Assembly: GCA_040754075.1 (NCBI GenBank)
Contig: JBFMDH010000001.1
Span: 1 to 64,000 of the forward strand
Direction: 5' to 3'
Source: Acidobacteriota bacterium
GTDB lineage: Bacteria; Acidobacteriota; Blastocatellia; UBA7656
Length of the DNA stretch: 64,000 bases
The notes under the pieces were generated by a model that saw only the letters and a program-made list of their open reading frames with translations, made no database searches and was not told where the DNA came from. Position numbers and translations under genes: made by a program. Positions 1 to 9,128 of the stretch are shown here, one piece after another. The stretch's first letter is position 1. Every line of letters begins with the position of its first letter.

Positions 1-124
1 TTGATCGCGTCTATTCACGAAGTTGGCTTGGGTTGTGGAATACCATCCAACTCAAGCTCATCAGCTATCAGTTGCGTCACAGCGGCATCCTTGCTGCCTG
101 ATTCAACTCAATACTCAGGTTTAC
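1..124. other. left-edge non-coding sequence
   Basis: No gene is visible in these 124 bases. They lie downstream of the minus-strand regulator that ends at 125. I see no hairpin with a T-run, so no terminator is called. Confidence 0.4.
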
Positions 125-1483
125 TTACAAGGTGTGATGAGTGACATAAGTGAGTTGCACGGGGACGCCGCCGTTGACTTTTACTTTTATTAAAACCTGA
201 TAGTAAGCCGGGAGTTTCGGATTATTCGAGTCGCCGCTGGTATTCAACCGCGCAATCAATTCTTTGATGTATTCGGGATTGGAAACATATTCGGCGGCTG
301 CCTGCGTGCCATAAGTGGTGATGCCCGCCAATATCATTAAACGATTTTTTGAATCGAGACCTTTTAAATAACTGATGACGGCATAATCTTCGGAAATCTG
401 GCTGCGCGACAGCCCTTCCTGTTTGGCGACGTAATATTTCTGCTCGCCTGCTTTGGGTTTGAGATTGGTGATGCCGTAACTGGCATTGCCCTGTTCATCG
501 CGCAAGACACCGAAAACGAAATCCTGTTGTTGCGGCAGGTCGCGCAGCAGATTGTTTTCGGCAGGCGAACCGAGGATGACCAGATTCCCGGCTTTCAAAT
601 CATCCCAGGTCATCAGCAAACTGCGTTTGACGCGAAAGCTGTGTCGGGCTTTCGAGAAAAAATCTGCCAGCGCATAAACGCCCATCACTTCACCGATGCC
701 TGTGTAATGTTCGGTGATGATTTGATTGTCCGGCGAGGTGGGCTTTTCGCCATCTTTGCTGTCAGTGGTAAACGGGTTCAACAATCTCATGCCGGTTTCG
801 GCAGTCCCTGTAAAACGGGTGTTGCTGAATGACACCAGAATGGGTTGAGTGGAATATAGAAAGTCACTCCACAACGGCGCTGCCGCTTTCATTTCAACCA
901 TATCATCAGCTCGTGATAACGCCGGGTCGCTCAACTGAGTCACTTCCGAGCGATAATAAAAGGTTGTAAAGGCAAACCACAACGCCAGCAAGCTGATGCC
1001 GATCAATGCCAGGTAAACCCAGCGTGACGGTTTCCCGAATTTGCCCTGCGAAATGATTTCAGCGGGTTTGCTATTATCGATATGCGAAGCCGGTTCCGGT
1101 GGCAGGGTTCTCTCCTGGGCGTCTTCGACAATGGGTTCCAAGGTGATCGGTTTGGCAGTGGTAAAGACCGGAATATATCCGCCTTTGGGTAGTTCGATAA
1201 TGACCGCGTCATCTTTGCCTTCGTTGGCGTAATATTCCTGCAACTTGGAACGTAAACGACTTGCCTGCACTCGTACGACCGAATCATTACGCGAATCATA
1301 TTTGCTGTTGCGCCCAAAGACCTCTGTGGCAATGGTATATTCTTTAAGCTGAGTATCCTGATTTTCTACGGTTTTGGTGACTACAAAACGCAAAAACGAC
1401 TTGAGGCTCTCAGACCCATGCAGGGTTTGGCTCTCCAGTAGTTTGCCAAGTTCAGCCAACTTGGCCTCTTTTGAGATTTCCAT
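125..1483 (-). CDS. membrane-anchored winged-helix transcriptional regulator
   Basis: This looks like an OmpR/ToxR-style regulator tethered to the membrane. The first ~120 residues carry the winged-helix signature seen in many acidobacterial proteins: LKEYTIATEVFGR, then RVQASRLRSKLQEYY as the likely recognition-helix region, and ELPKGGYIPVF as the wing. A single hydrophobic segment (WVYLALIGISLLALWFAF) about 155 residues in precedes a ~275-residue C-terminal domain of unknown fold, presumably periplasmic. The start is uncertain. ATG at 1483 is used here; GTG at 1495 has an upstream AGGTGG, and TTG at 1516 is the longest form. The gene is divergent from the TonB-dependent receptor across a 0.4-kb gap, so it may regulate the sugar locus. 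That link rests on position only. Confidence 0.75.
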   Translation of the reverse strand: MEISKEAKLAELGKLLESQTLHGSESLKSFLRFVVTKTVENQDTQLKEYTIATEVFGRNSKYDSRNDSVVRVQASRLRSKLQEYYANEGKDDAVIIELPKGGYIPVFTTAKPITLEPIVEDAQERTLPPEPASHIDNSKPAEIISQGKFGKPSRWVYLALIGISLLALWFAFTTFYYRSEVTQLSDPALSRADDMVEMKAAAPLWSDFLYSTQPILVSFSNTRFTGTAETGMRLLNPFTTDSKDGEKPTSPDNQIITEHYTGIGEVMGVYALADFFSKARHSFRVKRSLLMTWDDLKAGNLVILGSPAENNLLRDLPQQQDFVFGVLRDEQGNASYGITNLKPKAGEQKYYVAKQEGLSRSQISEDYAVISYLKGLDSKNRLMILAGITTYGTQAAAEYVSNPEYIKELIARLNTSGDSNNPKLPAYYQVLIKVKVNGGVPVQLTYVTHHTL

Positions 1484-1919
1484 TTTGGGTAACACGTTAC
1501 TTACCACCTGTAACAACCTGCGTAAATGGTTTGATTAACTGAGATTTTTTCAAGTAACGGGATTATACGCCCAGTAACTACCGAAACCAACCTCTACTTG
1601 AATAAAATGTAAAGGCGTTAAAATTTTGCCTATTTCATCGTCAATCCGGTATTCGGATTGTAATTCGGTAACGAACTTATAATTTTAATTATTAGAGTAG
1701 GCAAAAGCACCGTAACCTGGTTTTCTAAAAGGCAGGTTATCGATAATGAAATTATTAAGCTTTGTGATCTTCTGCAAAGCTCTCTAACAGTAAATCAATT
1801 TTTTTGTAGTCAATGTCAATATAGTCCGCAGTGCAGGGTTTGAGAAAGTCCTCAAGCGTTGACTTTGTGGAATGTGTTGATTGTATCGCTCACTTTAACG
1901 TTAAAGAGGCTAAACCAAT
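1484..1919. promoter_or_regulatory. divergent intergenic region between regulator and TonB receptor
   Basis: This AT-rich gap of about 0.4 kb separates two divergent genes and must hold both promoters. A weak candidate for the receptor is TTGACT at 1858-1863 followed 17 bp later by TGTATC. AAAGAGG a few bases before the ATG at 1920 can serve as its ribosome binding site. No strong palindromic operator stands out. Confidence 0.35.
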
Positions 1920-4900
1920 ATGATAAAAAATCGGCAAATAAGCTCACTCAACCTGTGGGTCGGCATCATCGCTTTATTACTTGCCGCTTTCGCTTTTCCG
2001 GTTGCTGCCCAAACCAACAAAGCCACGATTGTCGGGACGATTACCGATAAAAATGGCGCTGTGGTATCGGGCGCAACAGTTACCATCACCAACGTCAAAA
2101 CCAATATTGAACGTCAGGTTAAGACCACTGACGAGGGCACCTACACGGTGCCTTTGCTCGACGTTGGCGAATACCGTGTAACCATCAGCGCACAGGGATT
2201 CAAAGAAGCCAAGCTCGAAGGCGTGACCTTGCAGGTCGGCGACCGCCTTCCGCTCGATGTGACTTTAGACCCCAGCGGCGCAGCCGAATCGGTGACGATT
2301 ACGGCGGGCGCAACTATTGTGCAATCGGAATCCAGCGAACGCGGCAGCGTCATCACCGGACGCGAAGTCACAGAACTTCCGCTTACCGGCAGAAACTTCA
2401 CGCAACTGGCAACGCTCACACCAGGCGTTTCCCGCGTCACCATCGGCACCCTCTCGGACGCCCGCGCCAACAATAACGGCGACCCCAATGCCGGCGGTCA
2501 AGGTCCGGGCGGCGGCGATTCGCGCGGCTCAACCGAATCGGCGCGTTTCTCGCGCTCAGGCGGCGCGGTCATCTCGGCAAACGGTCAACGTCCGACCAAC
2601 AATAATTTCTCAGTCGATGGCGTGGACAATAACGAACCGCAATTTGGCACCATCGGCGTTTTCGTCAACCCCGATGCCATCGCCGAATTCAAAGTTTCAA
2701 CCAGCGTTCCGCAAGCTGAAGTCGGGCGCGCATCGGGCGCAGTGATTAATACGGTCGTCAAATCGGGAACCAACGAATTTCACGGCTCGCTCTATTACTA
2801 CGGTTCAAACTCGGAACTCAACGCCTATCACCCGATTCTCAAACGCAATCGCAACGAAGCGATGATTCGCGGCGACCGCGTGTTGCCGGTGAAAGCCGTG
2901 CAACAGACGCACGAATACGGCGGCACTTTTGGCGGACCGATTTTCAAAAACCGCACTTTCTTCTTTTTTGATTATCTCGGCGCGCGTAACAATTTTCCGA
3001 CGCCGCTGGCATCGACTGTGCCGACCGAAAAAGTTCGCGTCGGCGATTTTTCGGAATACACCACGCCCGTCCTCAATCCGCTCACCGGGCAACCGTTCCC
3101 GAATAATCGAATTCCTGCAAATCTCCTCAGTCCGAATGCGCAGAAATTCTTTAACCTTTTCCCGTTGCCGACCGCCGCGAACATCATCAATCCGAGTCAG
3201 GGAACGAATAATTTCTTCTCGACTCGTAAAGTGCGCGAACTGGTGGATAATTACGGCATCAAAGTTGACCATCGCTTGGGTGACAACGATAGTTTGCAGG
3301 GACGTTACAATCATCAGGACTATCAAAACCTGCGCGATTCATTCTTCAGCACGGTTCCGGCGGGATTCGGCGCTGGTGAAGAGACCGGCGATACCCGTCA
3401 GGTGGTGGTCAGCGAAACCCATCAATTCAACCCGTCAATGCTCAATGAATTCCGCTTTGGCTTCACCAAAATCGACATCGGTATTTTAAATTGCGGTGTC
3501 GGCGGCGCGTGTGGTTTCAGCGAAAACTTCACGCAAGAGATTGGCGTTCCCAATGTCAACAACGGCACCTTCGAGCAATCGGGTTCGGTACTGGTTGGCG
3601 GATTCGGCAACGGCTTCGTTGAATTCGCCGGTGATGGCGGACCCTTCATCGTCAATAGTAAAAATCCTTACTTTGCCGATTCTCTGACCATCATCAAAGG
3701 CAGCCATAACTACAAACTCGGCGGCGAATTGCGCTTGCGTTATTTGACAACCATTGACGGCGGACGCACAGGCGGTCTCAAAGGCAATCTCGCTTATGCA
3801 GATAATGGCCCGGCAACTGGCGCCAATCCGAATTGCCCTGCGGGTTCCGGCACAGCAGCGGCTTGCTTTGTTGACGCCAACGGTATCGCTTTTGGCGGCT
3901 CCGGCAACGCCCTTGCCAATATGCTGCTCAGAAACGTCGCGGCGCTGCAAACCTTCAGAGGTTCAGTACCCGGCGGCGCTTTTGAATTGCGCTCGCAAGA
4001 GTGGGGGCTTTTCGTTCAGGACGATTGGAAAGTCAATGACCGCCTGACCGTCAATCTCGGTCTGCGTTATGACCTCTTCCCGTCGGCAACCGAAGCTCAG
4101 GGTCGTTTAGGTAATTTCGATCTGGCAACCGGTCAGATTCGTCAAGCGACAGGCAGCGATGATCGCATCATTAAAACCGATAAAAATAATTTCGGCCCGC
4201 GCATCGGTTTCGCTTATGCGCTCAACCCCGAAAAAACTATGGTGCTGCGCGGCGGTTACGGATTGCTCTACACCTTAGACGCCACCGACAGACCGCCGCT
4301 GGTGCAGAATCCGCCATTTACCAATAGCGTAACCTACAATAACGCTTTCGATAGCTCGACGCCGCGTAGCGTCTTCAATTTCGAGACCGGTCCGCCGAAT
4401 GTGCAGACCACAGACCCCAACAACATTCCCAATAACGTTGTGGTCTTCCTGGTTGACCCGAAACAAAAGACGGCTTATGTGCATCAATTCAACGTCGGCT
4501 ATCAATATCAATTTGCCAAAGACTGGGCATTTGATGTGGGCTATGTTCGCAACCGCTCCAAGAATCTGCTTGCCACCCGCGATATTGGCGGCGGCGGCTT
4601 GGCAATTGCGAAAAACTCCAAAGGACAATTTCTCCCGGCAACTGCTTATGAGAATCGTTCGGAAGCCGATTATGATGCTTTGCAATCGCAACTTCGCAAA
4701 CGTTTCTCAAGCTACATTCAAGGGCAAGTCTCCTATACCTGGAGCCACAACATTGATGATTCAACGGGGGTGTTTCAAGGTATAGGTGAAGGTCGCGGTT
4801 CACGCGGCGGCCCGCAAAATCCTTTCTGCCTGGAATGCGAGCGCGGCAATTCATCGCTCGATGTGCGCCACCTGCTTTCCGCAGACGCCTTGATTGATGT

Positions 4901-5396
4901 GCCGTTTGGCAAAGGCAAGAAGTATTTCACCGAAGGGGTCGCTGAAAAAATCCTTGGCGGCTATCAACTCGGGGTGATTTTGCTGGCGCGCAGCGGCTAT
5001 CCGTTCAGCGTCGTTGACGGTAATAATGGCAGCACGCGGGCATCGCTTATCGGCAATCCGTTCGCCAATACCGGAACCCGTTTTCTGAATGCGGCGGCAT
5101 TTACCGGCGGCGACATTTCGGTAACCAATGCGGCGGGCAGCACCATTCGTTTCGGCAGTCTCGGACGCAATACCTTCACGGGTCCGCATATTGTCCGTTG
5201 GGATATGTCATTGGTGAAGAATACGACGATAACCGAAAGGGTAACTTTCCAATTCGGTATTGACGCGCAAAACGTCTTCAATTCGTCAATCTTCACTGTG
5301 CCGAATAATAACTTCCGCGATACGGGCGCTTTTGGTCGTTTCGATGCAGCCTTCCCCGGTCGCGTCATTCAATACAAAGCGAAAGTTATTTTTTAG
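1920..5396 (+). CDS. Oar-like TonB-dependent receptor with carboxypeptidase-regulatory N-domain
   Basis: Outer-membrane beta-barrel receptor of 1158 residues. A signal peptide (about residues 1-31, ending PVAAQ) is followed by a carboxypeptidase-regulatory-like domain (about 35-120; GTITDKNGAVVSGATVTITN). A plug domain follows, with the NGQRPTNNNFSVDGVDNN and AVINTVVKSGTNEFHGS blocks typical of Oar/TonB receptors. The long barrel ends in KVIF, a C-terminal aromatic as expected for BAM-dependent insertion. Proteins of this type are highly expanded in Acidobacteriota and are often linked to oligosaccharide uptake, playing the role SusC plays in Bacteroidota. The three GH13 enzymes and sugar transporter downstream suggest a maltodextrin-like substrate, but that is inference. 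No SusD-like partner is seen. Confidence 0.9.
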   Translation: MIKNRQISSLNLWVGIIALLLAAFAFPVAAQTNKATIVGTITDKNGAVVSGATVTITNVKTNIERQVKTTDEGTYTVPLLDVGEYRVTISAQGFKEAKLEGVTLQVGDRLPLDVTLDPSGAAESVTITAGATIVQSESSERGSVITGREVTELPLTGRNFTQLATLTPGVSRVTIGTLSDARANNNGDPNAGGQGPGGGDSRGSTESARFSRSGGAVISANGQRPTNNNFSVDGVDNNEPQFGTIGVFVNPDAIAEFKVSTSVPQAEVGRASGAVINTVVKSGTNEFHGSLYYYGSNSELNAYHPILKRNRNEAMIRGDRVLPVKAVQQTHEYGGTFGGPIFKNRTFFFFDYLGARNNFPTPLASTVPTEKVRVGDFSEYTTPVLNPLTGQPFPNNRIPANLLSPNAQKFFNLFPLPTAANIINPSQGTNNFFSTRKVRELVDNYGIKVDHRLGDNDSLQGRYNHQDYQNLRDSFFSTVPAGFGAGEETGDTRQVVVSETHQFNPSMLNEFRFGFTKIDIGILNCGVGGACGFSENFTQEIGVPNVNNGTFEQSGSVLVGGFGNGFVEFAGDGGPFIVNSKNPYFADSLTIIKGSHNYKLGGELRLRYLTTIDGGRTGGLKGNLAYADNGPATGANPNCPAGSGTAAACFVDANGIAFGGSGNALANMLLRNVAALQTFRGSVPGGAFELRSQEWGLFVQDDWKVNDRLTVNLGLRYDLFPSATEAQGRLGNFDLATGQIRQATGSDDRIIKTDKNNFGPRIGFAYALNPEKTMVLRGGYGLLYTLDATDRPPLVQNPPFTNSVTYNNAFDSSTPRSVFNFETGPPNVQTTDPNNIPNNVVVFLVDPKQKTAYVHQFNVGYQYQFAKDWAFDVGYVRNRSKNLLATRDIGGGGLAIAKNSKGQFLPATAYENRSEADYDALQSQLRKRFSSYIQGQVSYTWSHNIDDSTGVFQGIGEGRGSRGGPQNPFCLECERGNSSLDVRHLLSADALIDVPFGKGKKYFTEGVAEKILGGYQLGVILLARSGYPFSVVDGNNGSTRASLIGNPFANTGTRFLNAAAFTGGDISVTNAAGSTIRFGSLGRNTFTGPHIVRWDMSLVKNTTITERVTFQFGIDAQNVFNSSIFTVPNNNFRDTGAFGRFDAAFPGRVIQYKAKVIF

Positions 5397-5467
5397 TTTT
5401 TAGCCCGTAGTTCTTAGTCCCTGGGATTGCAAGCGAACGCAAGCGACTACGGACTACGGACTAAAAA
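5397..5467. repeat. inverted heptamer-array element 1
   Basis: The left arm (about 5397-5420) reads TTTTTAGCCCGTAGTTC and onwards. The right arm (5445-5467) is the reverse complement of TAGTCCG-type 7-mers. The two arms can fold into a long imperfect hairpin just after the receptor stop codon. It belongs to the family with words like GTCCGTA/GTCGGTA, also seen at 8931, 30703 and 45390. Confidence 0.7.
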
Positions 5468-5509
5468 TGGTTATGAGCAAACAGCAGTTTTGATTATTGC
5501 TTTTTGAGC

Positions 5510-5540
5510 GACCGGGTGGAAAAACCGCCCGGTCTTTTTT
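5510..5540 (+). terminator. rho-independent terminator after the TonB receptor
   Basis: A 10-bp stem (GACCGGGTGG with CCGCCCGGTC, one G-T wobble) encloses an AAAAA loop and is followed by six T. It lies between the receptor and the next gene. A TTG-start reading of the next gene would run through this stem, which argues for the later ATG at 5564. Confidence 0.85.
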
Positions 5541-5563
5541 ATGATGAATCGACTCGGCAAAAT

Positions 5564-7093
5564 ATGAATCCCCGCAATCTGCAAATCATTTTATTCATCC
5601 TCGTTGGTGCGTTTTCAGCGACCGCACAAAGTTCTGCCGAGCGTTCCCACGTCGAACGCTTCAGTTCGATCAAAGACCGCGCCGAACGCGACGAAAGCGA
5701 AGCCGTAGAAAAACTCAAAGCCAATCCCCAAGATGCCGCCGCCTGGAATCTTAAAGCCAATGCCCGAATGCGACTCGGCAAATATACGGAGGCGCTCGAC
5801 GACATACGCCGCGCTGTCGCCCTCGACGGCGCGAACGCCGATTACCAGGCGAGTCTCGGTTATGTGCTCTTCAAACTCGGTCGCCCGGCAGAAGCGCTTG
5901 CCGCCGAACGCGCGGCGCTGAAACTTGATGACAAAAATTTCACCGCCAACTATCAACTCGGAAGATTTTTGCTCACAAGCGGCGACGCCAAAGCTTTACC
6001 GGAAGCCGTCGCTTTACTGAAACGCGCCCTTGAAATCGACCCGCGCCGTTCAGAACTTAGGTTTGATTTAATCACTGCCTACCGATTGCTTGGCGATCAA
6101 CCGAATGCCATTGCGCAACTCAATCTTTTGCAGGATGCCCGACCCGCCGACCCGCGCGTGATTTATGCCGATGGGTTACTCGCCTCAGATAGAAATGATT
6201 TGCGCGCGGCGATTGCCAGCTTTCAACAGGCTTTGGCAAAAGACCCGACATTGTTTGGCGCGTGGCAGGATTTAGGGCTGGCATTCATTCGTCAAAATAA
6301 ATGGCAGGAAGCCTCGGAAACCTTCGGTGAACTCACGAAACGCCATTCCGATTCCGTCGAAGCCGCCTATCTTTACGCGCTCGCTTTGTACAACACCGGG
6401 CGTTTTGCAGAAGCCGAACGCGAAGCGCGTCGCGCTTTGAGAATTGATGCGGGCGCATCAGCGGCTCACACCCTGCTTGGCATCATCCTCGCTTCGCGCG
6501 GCGGCGCAGACCTTGAAGCCATCGAATCGCTCACGCAAGCGACGGCTTTGGACGTGAACAGTTTTGACGCCAATTTCTATTTAGGTCGCGTGCAATACGC
6601 AACGCGTGATTATGCGGGCGCGGTAAAATCCCTGCGCGTTGCCGTCAACCTCAATCCCAAACATTCTGAGAGCCGGTTCTTTTTAGGCACCGCGCTTGAA
6701 GCCAACGGCGAATCCGAAGCGGCGTTTAAAGAGTATGAAGAACTCGCAAAACTCGCGCCCGATTCCGCGCAAGGTCAGATGGGACTCGGCGCATTGCTCG
6801 TCAGGCAAGGGAAACTTGACGAAGCCATCGCCACTTTAAAAAAAGCCACAGAACTTGATGTGAAACTCTTTGAAGCGCACTGGGCGCTCGGTCGCGCATT
6901 GATTTTAAAAGAACGATATACGGATGCCATCAATGCTTTGCAAAATGCCGTCGCGCTGTTACCCGACAGACCTGACGCCCATTTTCAACTCGGTCAAGCC
7001 CTGCAACGCGCCGGTCGCAAAGAAGAAGCCGCCCGCGAATTTGAAACCGTCAAGCGATTGAACGAAGAGTTCCGCACACGGACGAAACAATGA
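5564..7093 (+). CDS. exported TPR-repeat protein
   Basis: A tetratricopeptide-repeat protein of about 509 residues. It starts with a signal peptide (MNPRNLQIILFILVGAFSATAQ) and then carries roughly a dozen 34-residue TPR units, for example AAWNLKANARMRLGKYTEAL and repeated ALEIDP/ALAKDP-type helix ends. TPR arrays are protein-interaction scaffolds, so no catalytic role is implied. The ATG at 5564 is chosen because the in-frame TTG 60 bases earlier lies before a terminator hairpin and because 5564 opens a clean signal peptide. The stop codon overlaps the ATG of the next TPR gene by four bases (ATGA), so the two are probably translated together. Acidobacteria often place such genes next to Oar receptors. 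Confidence 0.85.
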   Translation: MNPRNLQIILFILVGAFSATAQSSAERSHVERFSSIKDRAERDESEAVEKLKANPQDAAAWNLKANARMRLGKYTEALDDIRRAVALDGANADYQASLGYVLFKLGRPAEALAAERAALKLDDKNFTANYQLGRFLLTSGDAKALPEAVALLKRALEIDPRRSELRFDLITAYRLLGDQPNAIAQLNLLQDARPADPRVIYADGLLASDRNDLRAAIASFQQALAKDPTLFGAWQDLGLAFIRQNKWQEASETFGELTKRHSDSVEAAYLYALALYNTGRFAEAEREARRALRIDAGASAAHTLLGIILASRGGADLEAIESLTQATALDVNSFDANFYLGRVQYATRDYAGAVKSLRVAVNLNPKHSESRFFLGTALEANGESEAAFKEYEELAKLAPDSAQGQMGLGALLVRQGKLDEAIATLKKATELDVKLFEAHWALGRALILKERYTDAINALQNAVALLPDRPDAHFQLGQALQRAGRKEEAAREFETVKRLNEEFRTRTKQ

Positions 7094-8931
7094 GAAGGCA
7101 AAAGACAAAAGGCAAAAGGCAAAAGGCAAAAATCAGGTTTGGCAGCGCGCATCCGCACGGCTTGCTGTTGCTTTGCATAAAACTGCTTAAAGGCGATTAC
7201 CTGAAATTGATTAAGGTACAGTTGCAATCCCAGGCGGCAGAGCGACAAACTGCCGAAACGCCGCGCCGAAATTTTATTAAAGCGCGATTGCCATTCATCA
7301 CTTTTGCTTTTTGCCTTTTGCCTTTTGTCTTTTGCCTTTTTTCCATCAATGTCTTTGCGCAAAAAACAACTCGAAAACCGGTAGCGCCAAAAGCCTCGGC
7401 AAAACCGAATCAATTGCCGCAGGCGACGCAACAACTCATTGAACAAACCATCGCGCTGTTGCAAGCCAACCGTCTTGCCGAAGCCGAAGTCGCAGCGCGT
7501 CAGGTGGTCGCCGCTGCGCCGCGCTCTGCCGTCACTCATAATCTTTTGGGTGTGGTGCTCAATCAAGCGGGGCGACGCGATGAAGCGCAGGCGGAGTTCA
7601 ATGCGGCGATTGCCATCGACCCGAATTTTGCAAGCGCCCGCAATAATCTTGGAAGACTTTTTGCCGAGCAGGGTAAAACTCAAGAAGCCATCGCCGAATT
7701 TGAACGGGTGCTCAGCATCGAACCGGCGCACGCGCAGGCTAATTACAACCTCGGCGCGCTCTATGCCGATGCCGGCGATTTCGTAAAAGCCGCCGCGCGT
7801 TTTTCGGAAGCTCGTAAAGCCGACCCGCAAGACGCGCAACTCGCGCTGGCTTTCGTCAATGTTGCTTATCGCGCAGGTCGCGCCGCAGAAGCCGACGCGG
7901 CGGCAGATGTCGTCGAGCGGGTTGCCGCTAAAGATGCACGTGGTTTATTTACGCTGGCGACTGTGCTGGCGCAAAATGAGCAGTACGAACGCGCCGCCAA
8001 ACTTTTCGCCCGCGTCAATGAAATGCGCCCGCGCACCTTTGAAGTTCTCTACAATCTCGGCGTCGCGCTTTATCAATTAAACCAGTATGAAGAGGCTGCT
8101 AAATTTTTAGCAGAAGCCGCAGACCTCAACCCCGAACTGCCGGAAACTCATTTTCGCCTGGGACTGATTGCCAGTGAACGTAACGACCACGCCAACGCCG
8201 TTATGGAATTCAAACACGCGACCGAGCGCGACGCGAACAATGCGATTTATCACAATATGCTGGGGCGCGAATATTTTCGGGTTGGTTTTTGGGAAGGCGC
8301 GGTTGACGAATACAGCAAAGCGATGGCGATTGACCCGAAAAATCCCGCTTATGTGATGGCGCGGGCGAATGCCTTGTATCGCAAAGGCGAGTGGTTGCCA
8401 TCGGTCGAAGATTTTGAATTCGCCTCAAGGCTCGACCCCGGTATCAAAGACATCGAATACATTCTCGGTTACGGGCATCGCGCCGCCGGAAGTTTTGAAA
8501 AGGCGCGCGGCTATCTCGAAAAGTTTGTCGCCAAAAATCCCAATCACGTTGATGCGCTTGCGAGCCTCGGTTATGTGGCGATTGAGCAGGGCAGGTTTGA
8601 AGAAGCCGAAGCGCCACTCAAGCGCGCCTTGCAACTTGCGCCCGACAATGTGCCGGTGCTCTATGATTTTGCGCGCCTTGCCATCAAAGAGCGCAATTAT
8701 GAACAAGCGGTAATCAGGCTCGAAAAAGTTTTGCAGAAAAATCCGACGCACACGCAGGCGCATTATCAACTGTTTCTCGCCTATTCGCGTTTGAAACAAA
8801 CCGATAAAGCGCAGGTCGAGTTAGGCGAATTTCGCCGCCTTGAAGCTCTGGAAAAACAGGTCAAACAGGAGCGTATACTGGATGAAAAAATTCGCACCCA
8901 GCAGATGCTCGGACAACCGCAACAACAGTAG
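7090..8931 (+). CDS. TPR-repeat protein with repeat-derived N-terminus
   Basis: A second large TPR protein (613 residues as drawn), coupled to the first by an ATGA overlap. From about residue 105 it consists of some 12-14 TPR units (AVTHNLLGVVLNQAGRRDEA, HAQANYNLGALYADAG and similar). The N-terminal 90 residues are odd. Residues 2-14 (RRQKTKGKRQKAK) come from a tandem GCAAAAG array. Residues around 73-86 (FAFCLLPFVFCLFS) form a hydrophobic core encoded by the inverted copy of that array, followed by FAQ, which looks like a signal-peptidase site. If translation begins at 7090 the signal core is unusually far from the N-terminus, so a later start is possible, although no strong alternative ribosome site is visible. 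Confidence 0.8.
   Translation: MRRQKTKGKRQKAKIRFGSAHPHGLLLLCIKLLKGDYLKLIKVQLQSQAAERQTAETPRRNFIKARLPFITFAFCLLPFVFCLFSINVFAQKTTRKPVAPKASAKPNQLPQATQQLIEQTIALLQANRLAEAEVAARQVVAAAPRSAVTHNLLGVVLNQAGRRDEAQAEFNAAIAIDPNFASARNNLGRLFAEQGKTQEAIAEFERVLSIEPAHAQANYNLGALYADAGDFVKAAARFSEARKADPQDAQLALAFVNVAYRAGRAAEADAAADVVERVAAKDARGLFTLATVLAQNEQYERAAKLFARVNEMRPRTFEVLYNLGVALYQLNQYEEAAKFLAEAADLNPELPETHFRLGLIASERNDHANAVMEFKHATERDANNAIYHNMLGREYFRVGFWEGAVDEYSKAMAIDPKNPAYVMARANALYRKGEWLPSVEDFEFASRLDPGIKDIEYILGYGHRAAGSFEKARGYLEKFVAKNPNHVDALASLGYVAIEQGRFEEAEAPLKRALQLAPDNVPVLYDFARLAIKERNYEQAVIRLEKVLQKNPTHTQAHYQLFLAYSRLKQTDKAQVELGEFRRLEALEKQVKQERILDEKIRTQQMLGQPQQQ
7094..7342. repeat. inverted heptamer-array element 2 (GCAAAAG word), inside a CDS
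   Basis: The left arm 7094-7132 is a tandem GCAAAAG array (units GCAAAAG, ACAAAAG, GCAAAAG, GCAAAAG). The right arm 7301-7342 is its reverse complement (CTTTTGC-type units). The roughly 170-bp spacer and both arms are read in frame as the N-terminus of the TPR protein that starts at 7090. Confidence 0.8.
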
Positions 8932-9128
8932 CCGGTGGTCGGTAGTCAGTAGCCGGTGGCAAAAAGATTACGGCGGTTTTAATGGAGTGAAAGCAGTGTT
9001 TACAAAATCAAAAGTTTGGTTAGTTGGCTGGTTATTTTTATCATCAATTCTAACTGCTTGTACACAACCAGAATTAGTGGATGACGCAACTACCACTAAC
9101 CACTGGCTACCGACTACCGGCTACCGAC
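8931..9128. repeat. inverted heptamer-array element 3 (GTCGGTA/GCCGGTG words)
   Basis: The left arm 8931-8960 reads GCCGGTG, GTCGGTA, GTCAGTA, GCCGGTG. The right arm 9085-9128 reads the reverse complement (GTCGGTA, GCCGGTA, GTCGGTA, GCCAGTG on the minus strand). The spacer carries the ribosome site, start and lipoprotein signal of the downstream GH13 gene, and the right arm is translated as part of that protein. Confidence 0.75.

Noticed and set aside
2805-3326. Long minus-strand frames opposite the TonB receptor (up to 173 codons)
   Set aside because: They are antisense shadows of a clearly coding gene with strong codon bias; no independent start signal or domain.
5504-5563. Longer TTG start for the first TPR protein
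   Set aside because: It would begin in front of a terminator hairpin and would bury the signal peptide; ATG 5564 is better.
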